A stretch of DNA of 64,000 nt from positions 310,001 through 374,000 of the forward strand of contig JAHBVY010000002.1 in NCBI GenBank assembly GCA_019637265.1, written 5' to 3'. Position 1 is the stretch's first letter. Each line of letters begins with the position of its first letter. This DNA is from Polyangiaceae bacterium (GTDB lineage Bacteria > Myxococcota_A > Polyangia > Polyangiales > Polyangiaceae). Both the position numbers and the translations under genes were made by a program. Under the pieces are notes generated by a model. That model made no database searches, was not told the DNA's origin, and saw only the letters and a program-made list of their open reading frames with translations. Positions 53,573-62,876 of the stretch are shown here, piece after piece.

Positions 53573-53974
53573 ATGAGCATCCTCAGTGAGTTTCGTGAAT
53601 TCGCAGTCAAGGGCAACGTCGTCGACATGGCGGTCGGTGTCATCATCGGCGGCGCGTTCGGTAAGATCGTGTCGTCCTTCGTCAGCGACGTGGTGATGCC
53701 GCCGCTCGGCGTCATCACCGGTGGGGTGAATTTCACCAACCTCGAGTGGGTGATTCAGCAGGCCGAGGGCGAGACCCCAGCGGTCGCCTTGAAGTACGGC
53801 ATGTTCCTTCAGAACGTGTTCGACTTCCTCATCATCGCCATCGTCATCTTCACGATGGTGCGGCTCATCAACAAGCTCCGCCGCACGCAAGAGGACGCAC
53901 CCGCGGAGCCCACCGCGGAGGAGAAGCTGCTCACGGAGATCCGCGATCTGTTGAAGGATCAACAGAAGACCTGA
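53573..53974 (+). CDS. mscL: Large-conductance mechanosensitive channel
   Basis: 133 aa, a full-length MscL. The start ATG 53573 follows GGGAG. The N-terminal helix [38 protein letters not shown] is the conserved pore region; the second helix ([21 protein letters not shown]) and charged C-terminal helix follow. The loop is slightly shorter than in E. coli. It opens on membrane tension to release solutes during osmotic downshock. A single-gene unit. Confidence 0.97.
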   Translation: MSILSEFREFAVKGNVVDMAVGVIIGGAFGKIVSSFVSDVVMPPLGVITGGVNFTNLEWVIQQAEGETPAVALKYGMFLQNVFDFLIIAIVIFTMVRLINKLRRTQEDAPAEPTAEEKLLTEIRDLLKDQQKT

Positions 53975-54161
53975 GCAAGCCACACGCCTACGGAGCCAGC
54001 CGCAGGCGAAGCTCGATCGAGGGGGGGTTTGGCAGGTCACCACACGGGCGCACCAGGCGCGCGCTTCGACGTCTCGTAGGGGCACCGGCGTGGCTGCTCG
54101 CTTTCAGGTCTCACCGGCGCTGTTTGCTGCGTCCCCAGCAGGCGGATGCTAGCCTGGACGC

Positions 54162-54797
54162 ATGAGGATGACTTGGGGTTGGGTCGCGGGTGCGCCGCTC
54201 GTCCTGTTGGCGGTGGCGTGCTCGTCAGGGAATGATTCGAACGACGGCGGCTCGGGTGCATCCGGCGGCTCGGGCGCATCCGGTGCGTCCGGAGGCACGG
54301 CCGGCAGCGGCGGCACCGCGGGCTCGGGTGGCAGCGGCGGCACGGCGGGTAGTGGCGGCACCGCGGGCTCCGCGGGCAGCGGCGCAACCGGCGGCAGCGC
54401 GGGCGCAGGCGGCAGCGGCGCAACCGGCGGCAGCGCAGGCGCGGGCGGCAGCGCGGGCACAGGCGGCAGCGCAGGCGCAGGTCACGCGTGCCAGGAGGAC
54501 CGAGACTGCCGGATCGTCGCGGATTGCTGCGTGTGCGCCGCCGTCGGCGCGGACGCGCCCGACCCGGACGGCGTCTGCCCCGAGAATGATTGCTTCGTCG
54601 ATCACTGCACGGCCTCGAGGCTCCCCACCGAGGTGACGTGTCATGACAACCGCTGCGTGCTGAAGGTGACCTGCAACCTCGATGGCATCGTCTGCCGTCA
54701 GGCCCCGCCCCTATGCGAGGGCGGCTACGTCCCCACCGAGCTGGACGGCTGCTACGGCCCCTGCGTGCCGCAAGAAGACTGTCCTGACCTGCCGTGA
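54162..54797 (+). CDS. Hypothetical Gly-linker lipoprotein with Cys-rich C-terminus
   Basis: Not recognised. The signal ends in lipobox AVAC. About 85 residues of Gly, Ser, Ala and Thr in near-repeats form a linker, then a roughly 100-residue domain with about 14 Cys (CQEDRDCRIVADCCVC, CPENDCFVDHC, CNLDGIVCRQAPPLCEGG, CYGPCVPQEDC). The Cys spacing differs from the lipoprotein at 51245 but the plan is the same. Probably a surface-exposed disulfide-rich domain held away from the outer membrane. Confidence 0.7.
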   Translation: MRMTWGWVAGAPLVLLAVACSSGNDSNDGGSGASGGSGASGASGGTAGSGGTAGSGGSGGTAGSGGTAGSAGSGATGGSAGAGGSGATGGSAGAGGSAGTGGSAGAGHACQEDRDCRIVADCCVCAAVGADAPDPDGVCPENDCFVDHCTASRLPTEVTCHDNRCVLKVTCNLDGIVCRQAPPLCEGGYVPTELDGCYGPCVPQEDCPDLP

Positions 54798-54913
54798 GCA
54801 GCGCACCTCGTGGCGCCCGTGAAGGGACTTCGCGGGCGTCATGATCGGCGCCCTACAGCGTGTCGCGGTGCCTCGGTCGCGGGCTGCGCTCCGTGAGCGG
54901 GGCGCGCGTGAGC

Positions 54914-55735
54914 CTACTGCGGCGTGAAGCGCAGCTGGTAGGCGCCGGTGCCGTGGAGATCGCGGTACAGGTTGAGGCTGGGTTGGTCCTCCGGGGCGTC
55001 GCTGAAGCGATACCCTCGAGCTGATTCGGGTAGCTGACTGAAGTCCACGCGGCGGAAGAACAGCGCCGGGTCGATGCGGAGCTCCAGCGCGTACCCCTCC
55101 GCGGCGCTGAGGTCCACCGGGATGGGCGACACGATGCGCTCACGGCAGATGGGGTTGTCTCCCGGCTTCTTCGGATCCGTCGGCGTGCGGCGCCAGTTGC
55201 TCCCGATGCTGAGGCTCACGGTGAAGGGCCACTCTTCAGCGCCCGGCTCCGTCGCACGAGTCGCGGTCCCAGCCGCCTCGAAGATCACCGCCCCATCCTC
55301 CTCGGCGTCGATCTCGGTGCCCTCCCCCAGGAGCCACACCTCCGCGGTGCGCGCCGGATCGAGCAGCGCGCGGCCTGGCGCGCCGAAGGGCTGGAGCCGT
55401 GGGTCGAGTAGATCGACGGTGGCGCCATCCGTCACCTCGGCCACGTAGACTCCAGGGAGGAAGCAGTCGCGCGCCGCGCCACCCGCGAGCGGCACCTGCT
55501 GGTTCAGGTACACCGCACCGACGCGCAGCGTGGCCTGCGTGAGGGTCACGCGGTAGCCAGCCTGAGTGACGAACTCATACTCGCCAGCGGCCTCGAGCGC
55601 CTCCGGGCCCGCCGCGAAGGCGTCGAACGTCAGCGTGCCCCCGCCGGTGCTCGGCGCACACGCCACGGCGGTGAGCAGCGCACCGGAGCAGACGAGGCGC
55701 CAGGCAACGTGACCCAACCCCCAAACCCCCTTCAT
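54914..55735 (-). CDS. Lipoprotein downstream of the TonB receptor, putative metal-uptake partner
   Basis: ATG 55735 is chosen over an upstream start because it gives a signal ending in lipobox AVAC. The mature part (about 245 aa) is beta-rich, opening with GTLTFDAFAAG and a VTLTQATLRVGAVYLNQ strand. The pattern of a hydrophobic strand followed by RVGAVYL resembles FEKILVVVGEVHL in the protein at 58654, so the two may be distant relatives. Two Cys-containing loops (ARDCFLPGVY, NPICRERIV). It lies 128 bases after the receptor gene on the same strand and may be co-transcribed. Function is inferred from context. Confidence 0.6.
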   Translation of the reverse strand: MKGVWGLGHVAWRLVCSGALLTAVACAPSTGGGTLTFDAFAAGPEALEAAGEYEFVTQAGYRVTLTQATLRVGAVYLNQQVPLAGGAARDCFLPGVYVAEVTDGATVDLLDPRLQPFGAPGRALLDPARTAEVWLLGEGTEIDAEEDGAVIFEAAGTATRATEPGAEEWPFTVSLSIGSNWRRTPTDPKKPGDNPICRERIVSPIPVDLSAAEGYALELRIDPALFFRRVDFSQLPESARGYRFSDAPEDQPSLNLYRDLHGTGAYQLRFTPQ

Positions 55736-55863
55736 CCAATGAAGTGAGCTGACCTGACGCCGTGCTCCGATAGAGCCGGGCTCGGCATCTACCGAGCCGG
55801 GCCGGCGGCGTGCCCTACGCGAGCAACCCGGCGCCGCGTGGCGCCTGGAGGTGATTGAAGCCT

Positions 55864-58401
55864 TCATGGCCCTCCCAGATGAACCGCCAAGGTCCCGAAG
55901 ACGGCGCGCGGCGCGCCGGCGCTGAAGTGACGCGCGGGCACCAGGCTGGTCGCCCCCGGCGCGCTAAAATCCGAGGGGAAATTGTACTCGCCGATCCGCT
56001 GGCGCGCGTCGAGCAGGTTCGTCACCAAGAGGCCGAGCTCGAAGCTCTTCCACCCGAGCTCGGCGGAGACGTCCACCGAGAGCAGGTCCTCGCTCAGCTC
56101 GTCGTAAGGCAGCGGCCGCGCGCCGACGTAGCCCAGGCCCAAGGTGCTGCTGGCGCTGAGCGCCCCGCCACCGAAACGAATCGGCAGCTCCCCGAACACC
56201 GCGGCGTCCACCCGCGCGACCAGCGGCGGCACGTAAGGGATGGCGAGGCCGGTGTCGTCGAAGGTGGCGCGCGTGAGCGTCAGGTTGGAGTTGACGTCGA
56301 AGAAGCCCCCCGTGGCCCGGAGCGCCCCCACCCAACCGGTGCGCGTGGTGCCGTCCGCCAAGGTGTTGCGCCCCGCCGTCTGGCTGAACAGGTAATCTTG
56401 CTCCACCCAGGTCTGAAAGAAGATGGAGCGCGCCTGCAGCGTGACGCCGCGCACCTCGCGCGCGTAGGAGACGCCGCCCTCGGAGGCCGTGATACCCGAG
56501 AAGGGCGCCTGACCATCCTGGTTCACGAACTGAGGGTCGATGGCGCGCGCGCCCTCACCATAAGCCAGCGAGAACGCGAAGCCCTCGAACGGCCCGAGCA
56601 CCATCACCGCGCGCGGCAGCAGGGTGGAGCCGGAGGTGGTGGTGCGTTGCTCTGGTAAGCGGTACTCACCATTCGGTTGCTGTGAGAAGCAGCCCAGGTC
56701 GCCGTCGAAGGCGCCTCCGGACGGAAACCGCACGCTGGTGACCGCGCAGCGATTGAGCACGTCGTAACCGAACAGCTCGGCGCGCACGCCGCCGCGCAAG
56801 TTGAGCCAATGGAGCGGCTTGACGGAGGCGTCGATGTAGGCCGCCACGTTGGCCGTCTGCGCCTCCACGTCGGTGTCCGTGGCGTAGGGCACGGCGTTGC
56901 TCGCCTGCACCCGCGACTGCACGCCCTCCGACTTGTCGGCGCGCGCGAAGTAGCCGAGCTCGAGCTCCTGGCGCTCCCCCACGGCGCGCGTGTGCCAGCG
57001 CGCGGAGCCGCGCGCGCCCAGGGTGGAGGTGCTGACGTGCTTGTCGATGCGATCGCCGCGCTGAGTGTGAGGATCTTGCAGCGGCTGCTGCACGTCGAGG
57101 AGAAACCCGGTGTAGTTCTCCTGGAGCCGAAGCCCGGTTTGCACGGCGAACACCTGCTGCTTGAACAGCGTGCCCTGGAGCTTCTGCTCGACGTCGCTCG
57201 AGACCGAGAAGCGCGTCGCGCTGCCGCCCTGCCACGGATCGTAGGTGTCGAAGAAGCGCACGCGCCCGGCGTCGAGGTCGTCCTCGCGCAGCACCCCCGC
57301 GCTCTTGTAGTCCACCGCGTAGGCCTGCCCCGTGAGGCGCCACAGCCCGGTGCGGCCAATACGCCACTCATACTGACCAATCGCGGAGCCGCGGCGCGCC
57401 GCGCGCGACTGACCGAAGCCCTCCGTGTCATAAATTTCCACGCCACCAAAGGTGTGGTGGCTCTCGTTCGCAGGACCCCACAGGAGCAGCAGGCGCTGCG
57501 TGTTGAACGACCCCGCGAGGTACTTCAGCGTGAGCCCGCGACGCTCGAGGCCGAGCCGGTAGTCCGCCGAGCCAGCGACCGCGAAGTTGCCTTGCTGCGG
57601 CTCGAACGGCCCCTCGAGCACGCGCAGCTCCTCCACCAGCTCCGGGATGATGAAGTTCGTGTCGGCGTAGCCATTGCCGTGGATGTTACCGAGCTGGTTG
57701 ATGGGGATGCCGTCCACCGTGAGCTCGAGGTCTTGCCCCTCGCGTGCGTCGAAGCCGCGCATGAAGATCTGCTGCGCGTGGCCCTCCCCCCCCTCACTGG
57801 TCAGGAGCACGCCCGGTGCCAGGCGCAGCAGCTCCGCCGCGTTCCTGCGCGGCACGCGCCCGAGCTCACCCAGGCGCAGGCTGAAGTCGCTGGCGCCACG
57901 GCTCGGCGCGCGGGCGCGCCCGACCACGACGATCTCCCCGTACTCGTCCTCGAAGGTGGTGTGATCGTGACCGTCGTCGTCCGTGTGTTCGGGCACCTGG
58001 GGCCTCTCTGCTTCGGACGCCGAGGGTGCCTTGGGAGGCTCGTCGTCATCCGCCGGTAGCTGAAACGAGAACGGGACGCGGATCCGCGCGGCGATTGGCT
58101 CACCCCCGCGGCGCGCTGGCGCGAAACGCCAACCGCGGACGGCGGCGAGCGCCGCTTGGTCCAGCGCCCGCCCCTGCGAGGTCTCGACCTCCGCCGAGGT
58201 GACGCGACCCTCCGCGCTCACCACGACGATCAGCATCACCTCCCCCTCGAGCCCCGCCTCCCGCGCCGACTCGGGGTACTCGGCGCTCACCCTCGTGATC
58301 ACCTCTGGGGGCGTGGCGTCCGCGGGCTGCGCCCAGGCTGCCGAGCTCCCGAGCGAGAGCGAGAGCCAGACGAGGGCAGTGCGAACGGCGCGCGCGGACA
58401 C
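55864..58401 (-). CDS. TonB-dependent receptor with an N-terminal TonB C-terminal-like domain
   Basis: 845 aa from GTG 58401. After the signal peptide, residues about 28-115 match the TonB C-terminal energiser fold (ITRVSAEYPESAREAGLEGEVMLIVVVSAEGRV...GWRFAPARR). A linker with an acidic His stretch (HTDDDGHDHTT) leads to the plug (about 155-270, EIVVVGRARAP to the IPINQLGNIHGNGYADTNF segment) and a 22-strand-type barrel ending in a C-terminal aromatic-poor strand. Receptors of this type import chelated metals, cobalamin or sugars. The His-rich linker, the lipoprotein with a His tail across the divergent promoter, and the palindrome suggest a divalent metal. Confidence 0.88.
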   Translation of the reverse strand: MSARAVRTALVWLSLSLGSSAAWAQPADATPPEVITRVSAEYPESAREAGLEGEVMLIVVVSAEGRVTSAEVETSQGRALDQAALAAVRGWRFAPARRGGEPIAARIRVPFSFQLPADDDEPPKAPSASEAERPQVPEHTDDDGHDHTTFEDEYGEIVVVGRARAPSRGASDFSLRLGELGRVPRRNAAELLRLAPGVLLTSEGGEGHAQQIFMRGFDAREGQDLELTVDGIPINQLGNIHGNGYADTNFIIPELVEELRVLEGPFEPQQGNFAVAGSADYRLGLERRGLTLKYLAGSFNTQRLLLLWGPANESHHTFGGVEIYDTEGFGQSRAARRGSAIGQYEWRIGRTGLWRLTGQAYAVDYKSAGVLREDDLDAGRVRFFDTYDPWQGGSATRFSVSSDVEQKLQGTLFKQQVFAVQTGLRLQENYTGFLLDVQQPLQDPHTQRGDRIDKHVSTSTLGARGSARWHTRAVGERQELELGYFARADKSEGVQSRVQASNAVPYATDTDVEAQTANVAAYIDASVKPLHWLNLRGGVRAELFGYDVLNRCAVTSVRFPSGGAFDGDLGCFSQQPNGEYRLPEQRTTTSGSTLLPRAVMVLGPFEGFAFSLAYGEGARAIDPQFVNQDGQAPFSGITASEGGVSYAREVRGVTLQARSIFFQTWVEQDYLFSQTAGRNTLADGTTRTGWVGALRATGGFFDVNSNLTLTRATFDDTGLAIPYVPPLVARVDAAVFGELPIRFGGGALSASSTLGLGYVGARPLPYDELSEDLLSVDVSAELGWKSFELGLLVTNLLDARQRIGEYNFPSDFSAPGATSLVPARHFSAGAPRAVFGTLAVHLGGP

Positions 58402-58456
58402 AGGCGGGCGGCGTAGCCGATGCCCTGGGTGTCCGCAAGCGGATGTAACACTCTGT

Positions 58457-58474
58457 CAATTGCAATTTGATTGC
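58457..58474. promoter_or_regulatory. AT-rich overlapping palindromes in the receptor/lipoprotein divergent gap
   Basis: AATTGCAATT (58458-58467) is a perfect palindrome overlapping GCAAT-TTG-ATTGC (58462-58474). On the minus strand TTGACA (58461-58456) could be a receptor -35. The block resembles a Fur-family (Fur/Zur/Nur-like) operator in size and AT content, but no exact consensus match is claimed. Confidence 0.5.
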
Positions 58475-58570
58475 GTTTGCTGCGCGGTGCGCTAAAGGGT
58501 CCGCAGCACGCACCACCCCAAGCCCGCGCGGCGCGCCGCGAGGCGCTGAAGCACGCCCCAAGCGCACCCC

Positions 58571-58590
58571 GAGCGCACCAAGGTGCGCTC
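58571..58590. other. Perfect 9-bp hairpin in the leader of the His-tail lipoprotein gene
   Basis: GAGCGCACC-AA-GGTGCGCTC, about 65 bases before ATG 58654. Neighbouring bases include several near-repeats of CCCCAAGCGC. No T-tract. Confidence 0.55.
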
Positions 58591-58653
58591 GAGCACCCGA
58601 AGCGCGCCCCAAGCGCTCGCTCACAGTCAACGGACGCCGCTCCCAGGAGGAAC

Positions 58654-59829
58654 ATGAAGCACCTCACCCACACCCGTCATATCGGTCCCTGGCTCGCCCT
58701 GAGCTCACTCATCGCGCTCGCCGGCTGCAGCAGCGGCGAGGACGACACCACCCCCACCGGCGGTGGCAAGGTGGTGATCACCGCCTCCGCGGAGGAGCTG
58801 GGGCTGCTCGGCTACTCCTTCCCAGCGCGCGCCGGGGCGCCGTCGTTCGGCGATGGCTGGGAGGTGCGCTTCGAGAAGATCCTGGTGGTGGTCGGCGAGG
58901 TGCACCTCTCCGAGCAGCCGGATCGCTCACCGACCGACGCCTCTCAGGTGGGGCGACGCGTCGCGAAGCTCGAGGGCCCCTTCGCCGTGAACCTCGCCGC
59001 GGCGGGGGACCGCGTGGGCAAGGGCGGCGGTGGCGAGCGCGCCTTCACCCTGGGTGAGCTGAGCGGCCAGAACCTGAACGGCGACAAGCCCTTCGATCCA
59101 GAGCAGCGCTACGCCTTCGGCTACGACTTGGTGGACGCCACCAGCAGTGTGACTGACTTCTACGGGCTCGAGGCCAGTGACCCTGACTGGGCCCACATGG
59201 TGGAGCATGGCTACACGCATTTGCTCGTCGGCACCGCGACCTTCAAGGGGACGAGCTGCAGCGTGAGCCGCGAAGGCTACGACTTCGACGCGCTGCCCAC
59301 CGAGGTGACGTTCCGCTTCGGCTTCGAGAGCGACGTCAAGATGGAGAACTGCCAGAACCCGGAGAACACCGGGGCGCCGCTCGGCGGTGAGGAGTTCCAA
59401 CGCGGGATTCAAGTGCGCCAGGGAGACCCCGTGGTCACCCAGATCACCCTGCACACCGATCACCTGTTCTGGGCCACCGTGGCGCACGGCGCGGTGCCGC
59501 TGTTCGATCCGCTCGCCGCGCGCGCCCAGGAGGTGGACGGCCGCTACGTGGTGACGCTGGAGGACTTGGAGGGGGCGCCGCTCGCGCCGCTCACCGACCA
59601 CACGGGCGAGCCACTACCCTGGCGGAGCTGCGTGGACCCGAGCGAGTACACGCTCCCCGTAACGCCCCGCAACGTCACCTTCGAGACGGAGGGCAACGAG
59701 GCGATCAGCGACCACCACGACTTCCTGATCTTCAACGCCTCCACCATGGCGCACCTGAACCAAGACGGCCTCTGCTTCGTGGAGGGCTTCGAGCACAGCC
59801 ACGACCACGATCACGACCACGACCACTGA
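58654..59829 (+). CDS. Lipoprotein ending in an Asp-His repeat, putative metal-binding partner
   Basis: ATG 58654 sits three bases after AGGAGG. The signal ends in lipobox LAGC. A body of about 350 residues is mostly beta, with KVVITASAEELGLLGYSFP, a FEKILVVVGEVHLSEQP strand, several HGYTHLL and HTDHLFWATVAHG His clusters, and two Cys (SCSVS, ENCQN). The last 12 residues are alternating Asp-His after EHSH, a common metal-capture tail. Divergent from the TonB receptor with shared regulatory DNA. No named family was recognised. It probably hands metal to, or receives it from, the receptor. Confidence 0.72.
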   Translation: MKHLTHTRHIGPWLALSSLIALAGCSSGEDDTTPTGGGKVVITASAEELGLLGYSFPARAGAPSFGDGWEVRFEKILVVVGEVHLSEQPDRSPTDASQVGRRVAKLEGPFAVNLAAAGDRVGKGGGGERAFTLGELSGQNLNGDKPFDPEQRYAFGYDLVDATSSVTDFYGLEASDPDWAHMVEHGYTHLLVGTATFKGTSCSVSREGYDFDALPTEVTFRFGFESDVKMENCQNPENTGAPLGGEEFQRGIQVRQGDPVVTQITLHTDHLFWATVAHGAVPLFDPLAARAQEVDGRYVVTLEDLEGAPLAPLTDHTGEPLPWRSCVDPSEYTLPVTPRNVTFETEGNEAISDHHDFLIFNASTMAHLNQDGLCFVEGFEHSHDHDHDHDH

Positions 59830-59896
59830 CGGCCGGGCGCCGCGGGCATCGATTGCCGCGCGGAATCATCCAGCCAGTCAGCGGTAGTCAGCGGTA

Positions 59897-59957
59897 GGGG
59901 GCGACCGCCAGTCGCCCCCACCCATCAGCCAGTACCCATAGGGGGCGCCGCGCCCCC
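59897..59957. repeat. Two GTAGGGG-type hairpins between convergent genes
   Basis: GGGGGCGAC-CGCCA-GTCGCCCCC (59897-59919) and GGGGGCG-CCG-CGCCCCC (59941-59957), each preceded by TA. Neither has a T-tract. They may serve as a bidirectional end for the genes at 59829 and 59970. Confidence 0.7.
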
Positions 59958-59969
59958 CAGCGGCTCACG

Positions 59970-62702
59970 CTACGGATGAAACAGCTCGTAGCGCTCCATC
60001 TGCCCTGCGACATCCGCCGGCTGGAAGTAGTAAGGGAAGCTCTCATTACGGAGCCACAGCATGAGCAGGTCCTCGTAGTGCGGTGAGTCCACCTTGTCCG
60101 ACTGACCGCCGGGGAGCGCGTTGCGGCTGACGATGCCGTCGGGCCGGAGCTCGGCGACGAAGCGCATCTGCGGCCCCGAGTTGGCGATGAAGCGCGTCTC
60201 GCTGGAACCGAACGCCGCGACGTCCACGGTGTGATTGCTCCCGCCGCGCGGGTACGGCCCCCGGGTGATGAAGGCGGTGCCGGAGAAGAGCCCGAACAGG
60301 TCGCGCAGCTCCACGCCGTGCAGCTCACCCCAGCGCCAGGTGGTCATATCGCTCGAGTCGAAGGCGGCCGGCGACGCGAGGTAGGCCGACGCATCCGACA
60401 GCGCGTTCAGCATCTGCTGCTCCTTGGTCTCCACCTCGGGCGTGGTGACGTCGTCGAACAGCGCCTGCCCCGTCGCGGTCTGATCCGGCGAATCCAAGAG
60501 CCAGAGCAGGGCGCGCGCCTTGTCCGACGAGCCGATGCTCGCGCCGTGCGCCGCGAGCTCGTCGCTCAGCACCCGGTTCTGAAAGCGCGGGAGCCAGGCG
60601 TAGAAGATGGCGCTCGCGATGCTCTCGTCGATCTCCTGCTGCGTGGGTCCGCCATCCGTACGGTAGGAGGCCGCCACCCCGGACGGCGTGGTGAGCCCCC
60701 AAGCCGTGAGGCGCTCGAGCTCCTGCTGGATCCCGAGCGACACCACCAAATCAGGCTCCGCCGCCGCCGCGGCGAGCAGGTGCGTTCGGAGCCGCCCCGC
60801 CTCCAGGCTCAGCGTGTCGGCCTGGATGCGCTCCATGTCTTCCAGGGTGAACTTCTCACCGCGCTGGATCTGCTCCTCGATGAGCTGGGTGATGCGCCCG
60901 GCGCGGAAGCCCACGGCGCGCTCCGCCACGAGGTACTGCGGATCATTCGTGGGGTCGTTGTCTTGCAGGTTGCCCGCCACGTCATTGTTCGCGGTGACGA
61001 CCCAGCCGCGGCTCGGGTTCTTCGCCTGCGGGATGTCAGGCGCGGCGATGAAGCCAGTCCACTCACAGGGGCCCGTGCCGTCCATCGGCTTGTAGGGCGC
61101 GCAGTCGCCGGTCACGCTGCTCCGGAGCGGGATCCGCGCGTGGGGGAAGTAACCGATGTTCCCGTCCACGTCCGCGCCGTTCCAGCTCTGCGCCAGCACG
61201 CTCATGTGCTCGAGCGACTTCATCCAGCCGTCGATGTCCTTGGAGGTGAGCAGGCCCAGCACCCCGTCCACCTCATTGTCAATTAGCCTGCCTGTCCACT
61301 TGGCGCTGAGCGCCCTCCCGTTGCGGCGCGAGCCTTCGAGGATGGGCCCGTGGTGCGGCACGTACTCCACCACCCGCTTCTCCACGCCGGCGCCGGCTCC
61401 CTTGCCCAGCTTGAACGTCTGCTCGTAGCGCAAGATGGGCACGTACTCCCCGTTGAAGAGCACGGCGTCCCCCGCCTCGTTCAGTGTTTCCACGTACAAA
61501 TCAGCCACGTCCCAGCCCACCACGGTGGCGCCCCAAGCCACGCGCTCGTTGTGCCCGATCACGATCCCGGAGATGCCCGGCACGCTGACGCCGATGGCGC
61601 TGCTCGCGCTCGCCTCGCTCCCGCCGTAGAGCCGGGTGTCGATGTGCGCGTGGTGGAACTGCGCCGGCTGCACGAAGCCGAGGTGCGGGTCGTTGGCCAC
61701 CAGCGGGAAGCCGCTCTGGGTGTGCTCCCCAGCGATCACCCAGTTGTTGGAGCCTAGCTGTGTGCGCTCCAAGCCACCGCCGAACAGCGCCGAGTCCCGC
61801 CGCGGCACCCGGCTCAAATCCAGGCCGCTCATCAGGCGCCGCGCCGCGTCGAACGCCGCCCGGTGCTCCTCGTCCTTCGGGTTCAGCCCGAGCAAATCCA
61901 CCGCGCTGCCCTGCCGCCGCTGCCCCGAGAACCAGTCAGGCAAAATGACAGTCGGGTCCCCTGGCTGGAAGCGCACCACGTCCGCGAACACCTCGGCCGG
62001 CAGCTGCTGAATCAAGCCACCGATGTATTGATCGAAGTCGCCGCCACCATCGGTCAGCTGCCACTCCATGACGCGCGCCACGGCGATGGTGTCGCGCGGC
62101 TGCCAGTCCTCGATGTCCTCCGCCTCGAGCGCCGCGAGCAGCGGCGTCTTGTAGCTCGGCGGCAGCTCGTGCTCCCCGCGCCGAAGCTCCGCGAGGTACG
62201 CGTTCACCCCCGCAGAGTAGGCCTGAAGGAGCGCCAAGGTCGGCGCCGGGAGCTGCCGCGCCACGGCGTCCGCCACCTGCTCACCGTCCGCGGTCATGAA
62301 GGTCGCGCGAAACATCGGGTCGAACGCCATCCCGACATCCCCCAAATACTCCGTGATGCGCCCCTGCCCCAGCATGCGGAACGCATCCATCAAGAACAGG
62401 CGGTCACGCGCGTGGAGGTAGCCATTGGCGAACACCACGTCTGCCTGGTGCTTACCATAAACGTGGGGGATACCGAAACCGTCAGTGATGATCTCTACCT
62501 GCGCCTTCAAGCCAGGCCGCTGGGTGCTGGTGTCCGGGTCGCGCACCGCCACGAACGGTGACGACGCCGGCGGCCGCGAGGTGTCCTCCTGGTCGTCAAT
62601 CGCCTCGTCCTCACCACAGCCGCTCAGGGCCACCACGAGCGGCAGCCAAAGCCCCGCTCGACCGATGCCGCGCCGACGCCCAACCTTCACGCCTTGGATC
62701 AT
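59970..62702 (-). CDS. Penicillin-acylase-family Ntn-hydrolase lipoprotein
   Basis: 910 aa, long but within the family range. Signal with lipobox LSGC (Cys29). The alpha-chain part has DGFGIPHVYG and the FANGYLHARDRLFLMDAFRMLGQGRITEYLG block. The autoprocessing site LGSNNWVIAG gives Ser318 as the future N-terminal nucleophile; the downstream NEVDGVLGL and the C-terminal SNHTVDVAAFG region belong to the beta chain. Members hydrolyse amides such as acyl-homoserine lactones, penicillins or acylated lipids. The substrate cannot be read, and no biosynthetic cluster lies nearby. The lipid anchor suggests action at the outer membrane. Confidence 0.92.
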   Translation of the reverse strand: MIQGVKVGRRRGIGRAGLWLPLVVALSGCGEDEAIDDQEDTSRPPASSPFVAVRDPDTSTQRPGLKAQVEIITDGFGIPHVYGKHQADVVFANGYLHARDRLFLMDAFRMLGQGRITEYLGDVGMAFDPMFRATFMTADGEQVADAVARQLPAPTLALLQAYSAGVNAYLAELRRGEHELPPSYKTPLLAALEAEDIEDWQPRDTIAVARVMEWQLTDGGGDFDQYIGGLIQQLPAEVFADVVRFQPGDPTVILPDWFSGQRRQGSAVDLLGLNPKDEEHRAAFDAARRLMSGLDLSRVPRRDSALFGGGLERTQLGSNNWVIAGEHTQSGFPLVANDPHLGFVQPAQFHHAHIDTRLYGGSEASASSAIGVSVPGISGIVIGHNERVAWGATVVGWDVADLYVETLNEAGDAVLFNGEYVPILRYEQTFKLGKGAGAGVEKRVVEYVPHHGPILEGSRRNGRALSAKWTGRLIDNEVDGVLGLLTSKDIDGWMKSLEHMSVLAQSWNGADVDGNIGYFPHARIPLRSSVTGDCAPYKPMDGTGPCEWTGFIAAPDIPQAKNPSRGWVVTANNDVAGNLQDNDPTNDPQYLVAERAVGFRAGRITQLIEEQIQRGEKFTLEDMERIQADTLSLEAGRLRTHLLAAAAAEPDLVVSLGIQQELERLTAWGLTTPSGVAASYRTDGGPTQQEIDESIASAIFYAWLPRFQNRVLSDELAAHGASIGSSDKARALLWLLDSPDQTATGQALFDDVTTPEVETKEQQMLNALSDASAYLASPAAFDSSDMTTWRWGELHGVELRDLFGLFSGTAFITRGPYPRGGSNHTVDVAAFGSSETRFIANSGPQMRFVAELRPDGIVSRNALPGGQSDKVDSPHYEDLLMLWLRNESFPYYFQPADVAGQMERYELFHP

Positions 62703-62876
62703 GGCTCTAGCCTAGCTTCGCCGCGCCTCCGGCGTCCATCACGCACCGCGCCGCACGAAGCATCGACGACGCTCGATCGGGTTTTGGGGGTTTGGCCAGG
62801 CCCTCCAAGCAGGACTTCCCATGCTTTGGAGTCGCTGAGCGCCCTGTAAAGCTCAAAGGGCGCCCCCAAGAGCCAC

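Noticed and set aside
54290..54480. Gly/Ser-coding near-repeats as a mobile or regulatory repeat
   Set aside because: They are in frame and encode a flexible linker, as in other lipoproteins of this window.
58402..58653. Cobalamin riboswitch in the leader of the TonB receptor
   Set aside because: No B12-box-like sequence or matching multi-stem layout was found by eye; the conspicuous structures are short palindromes instead.
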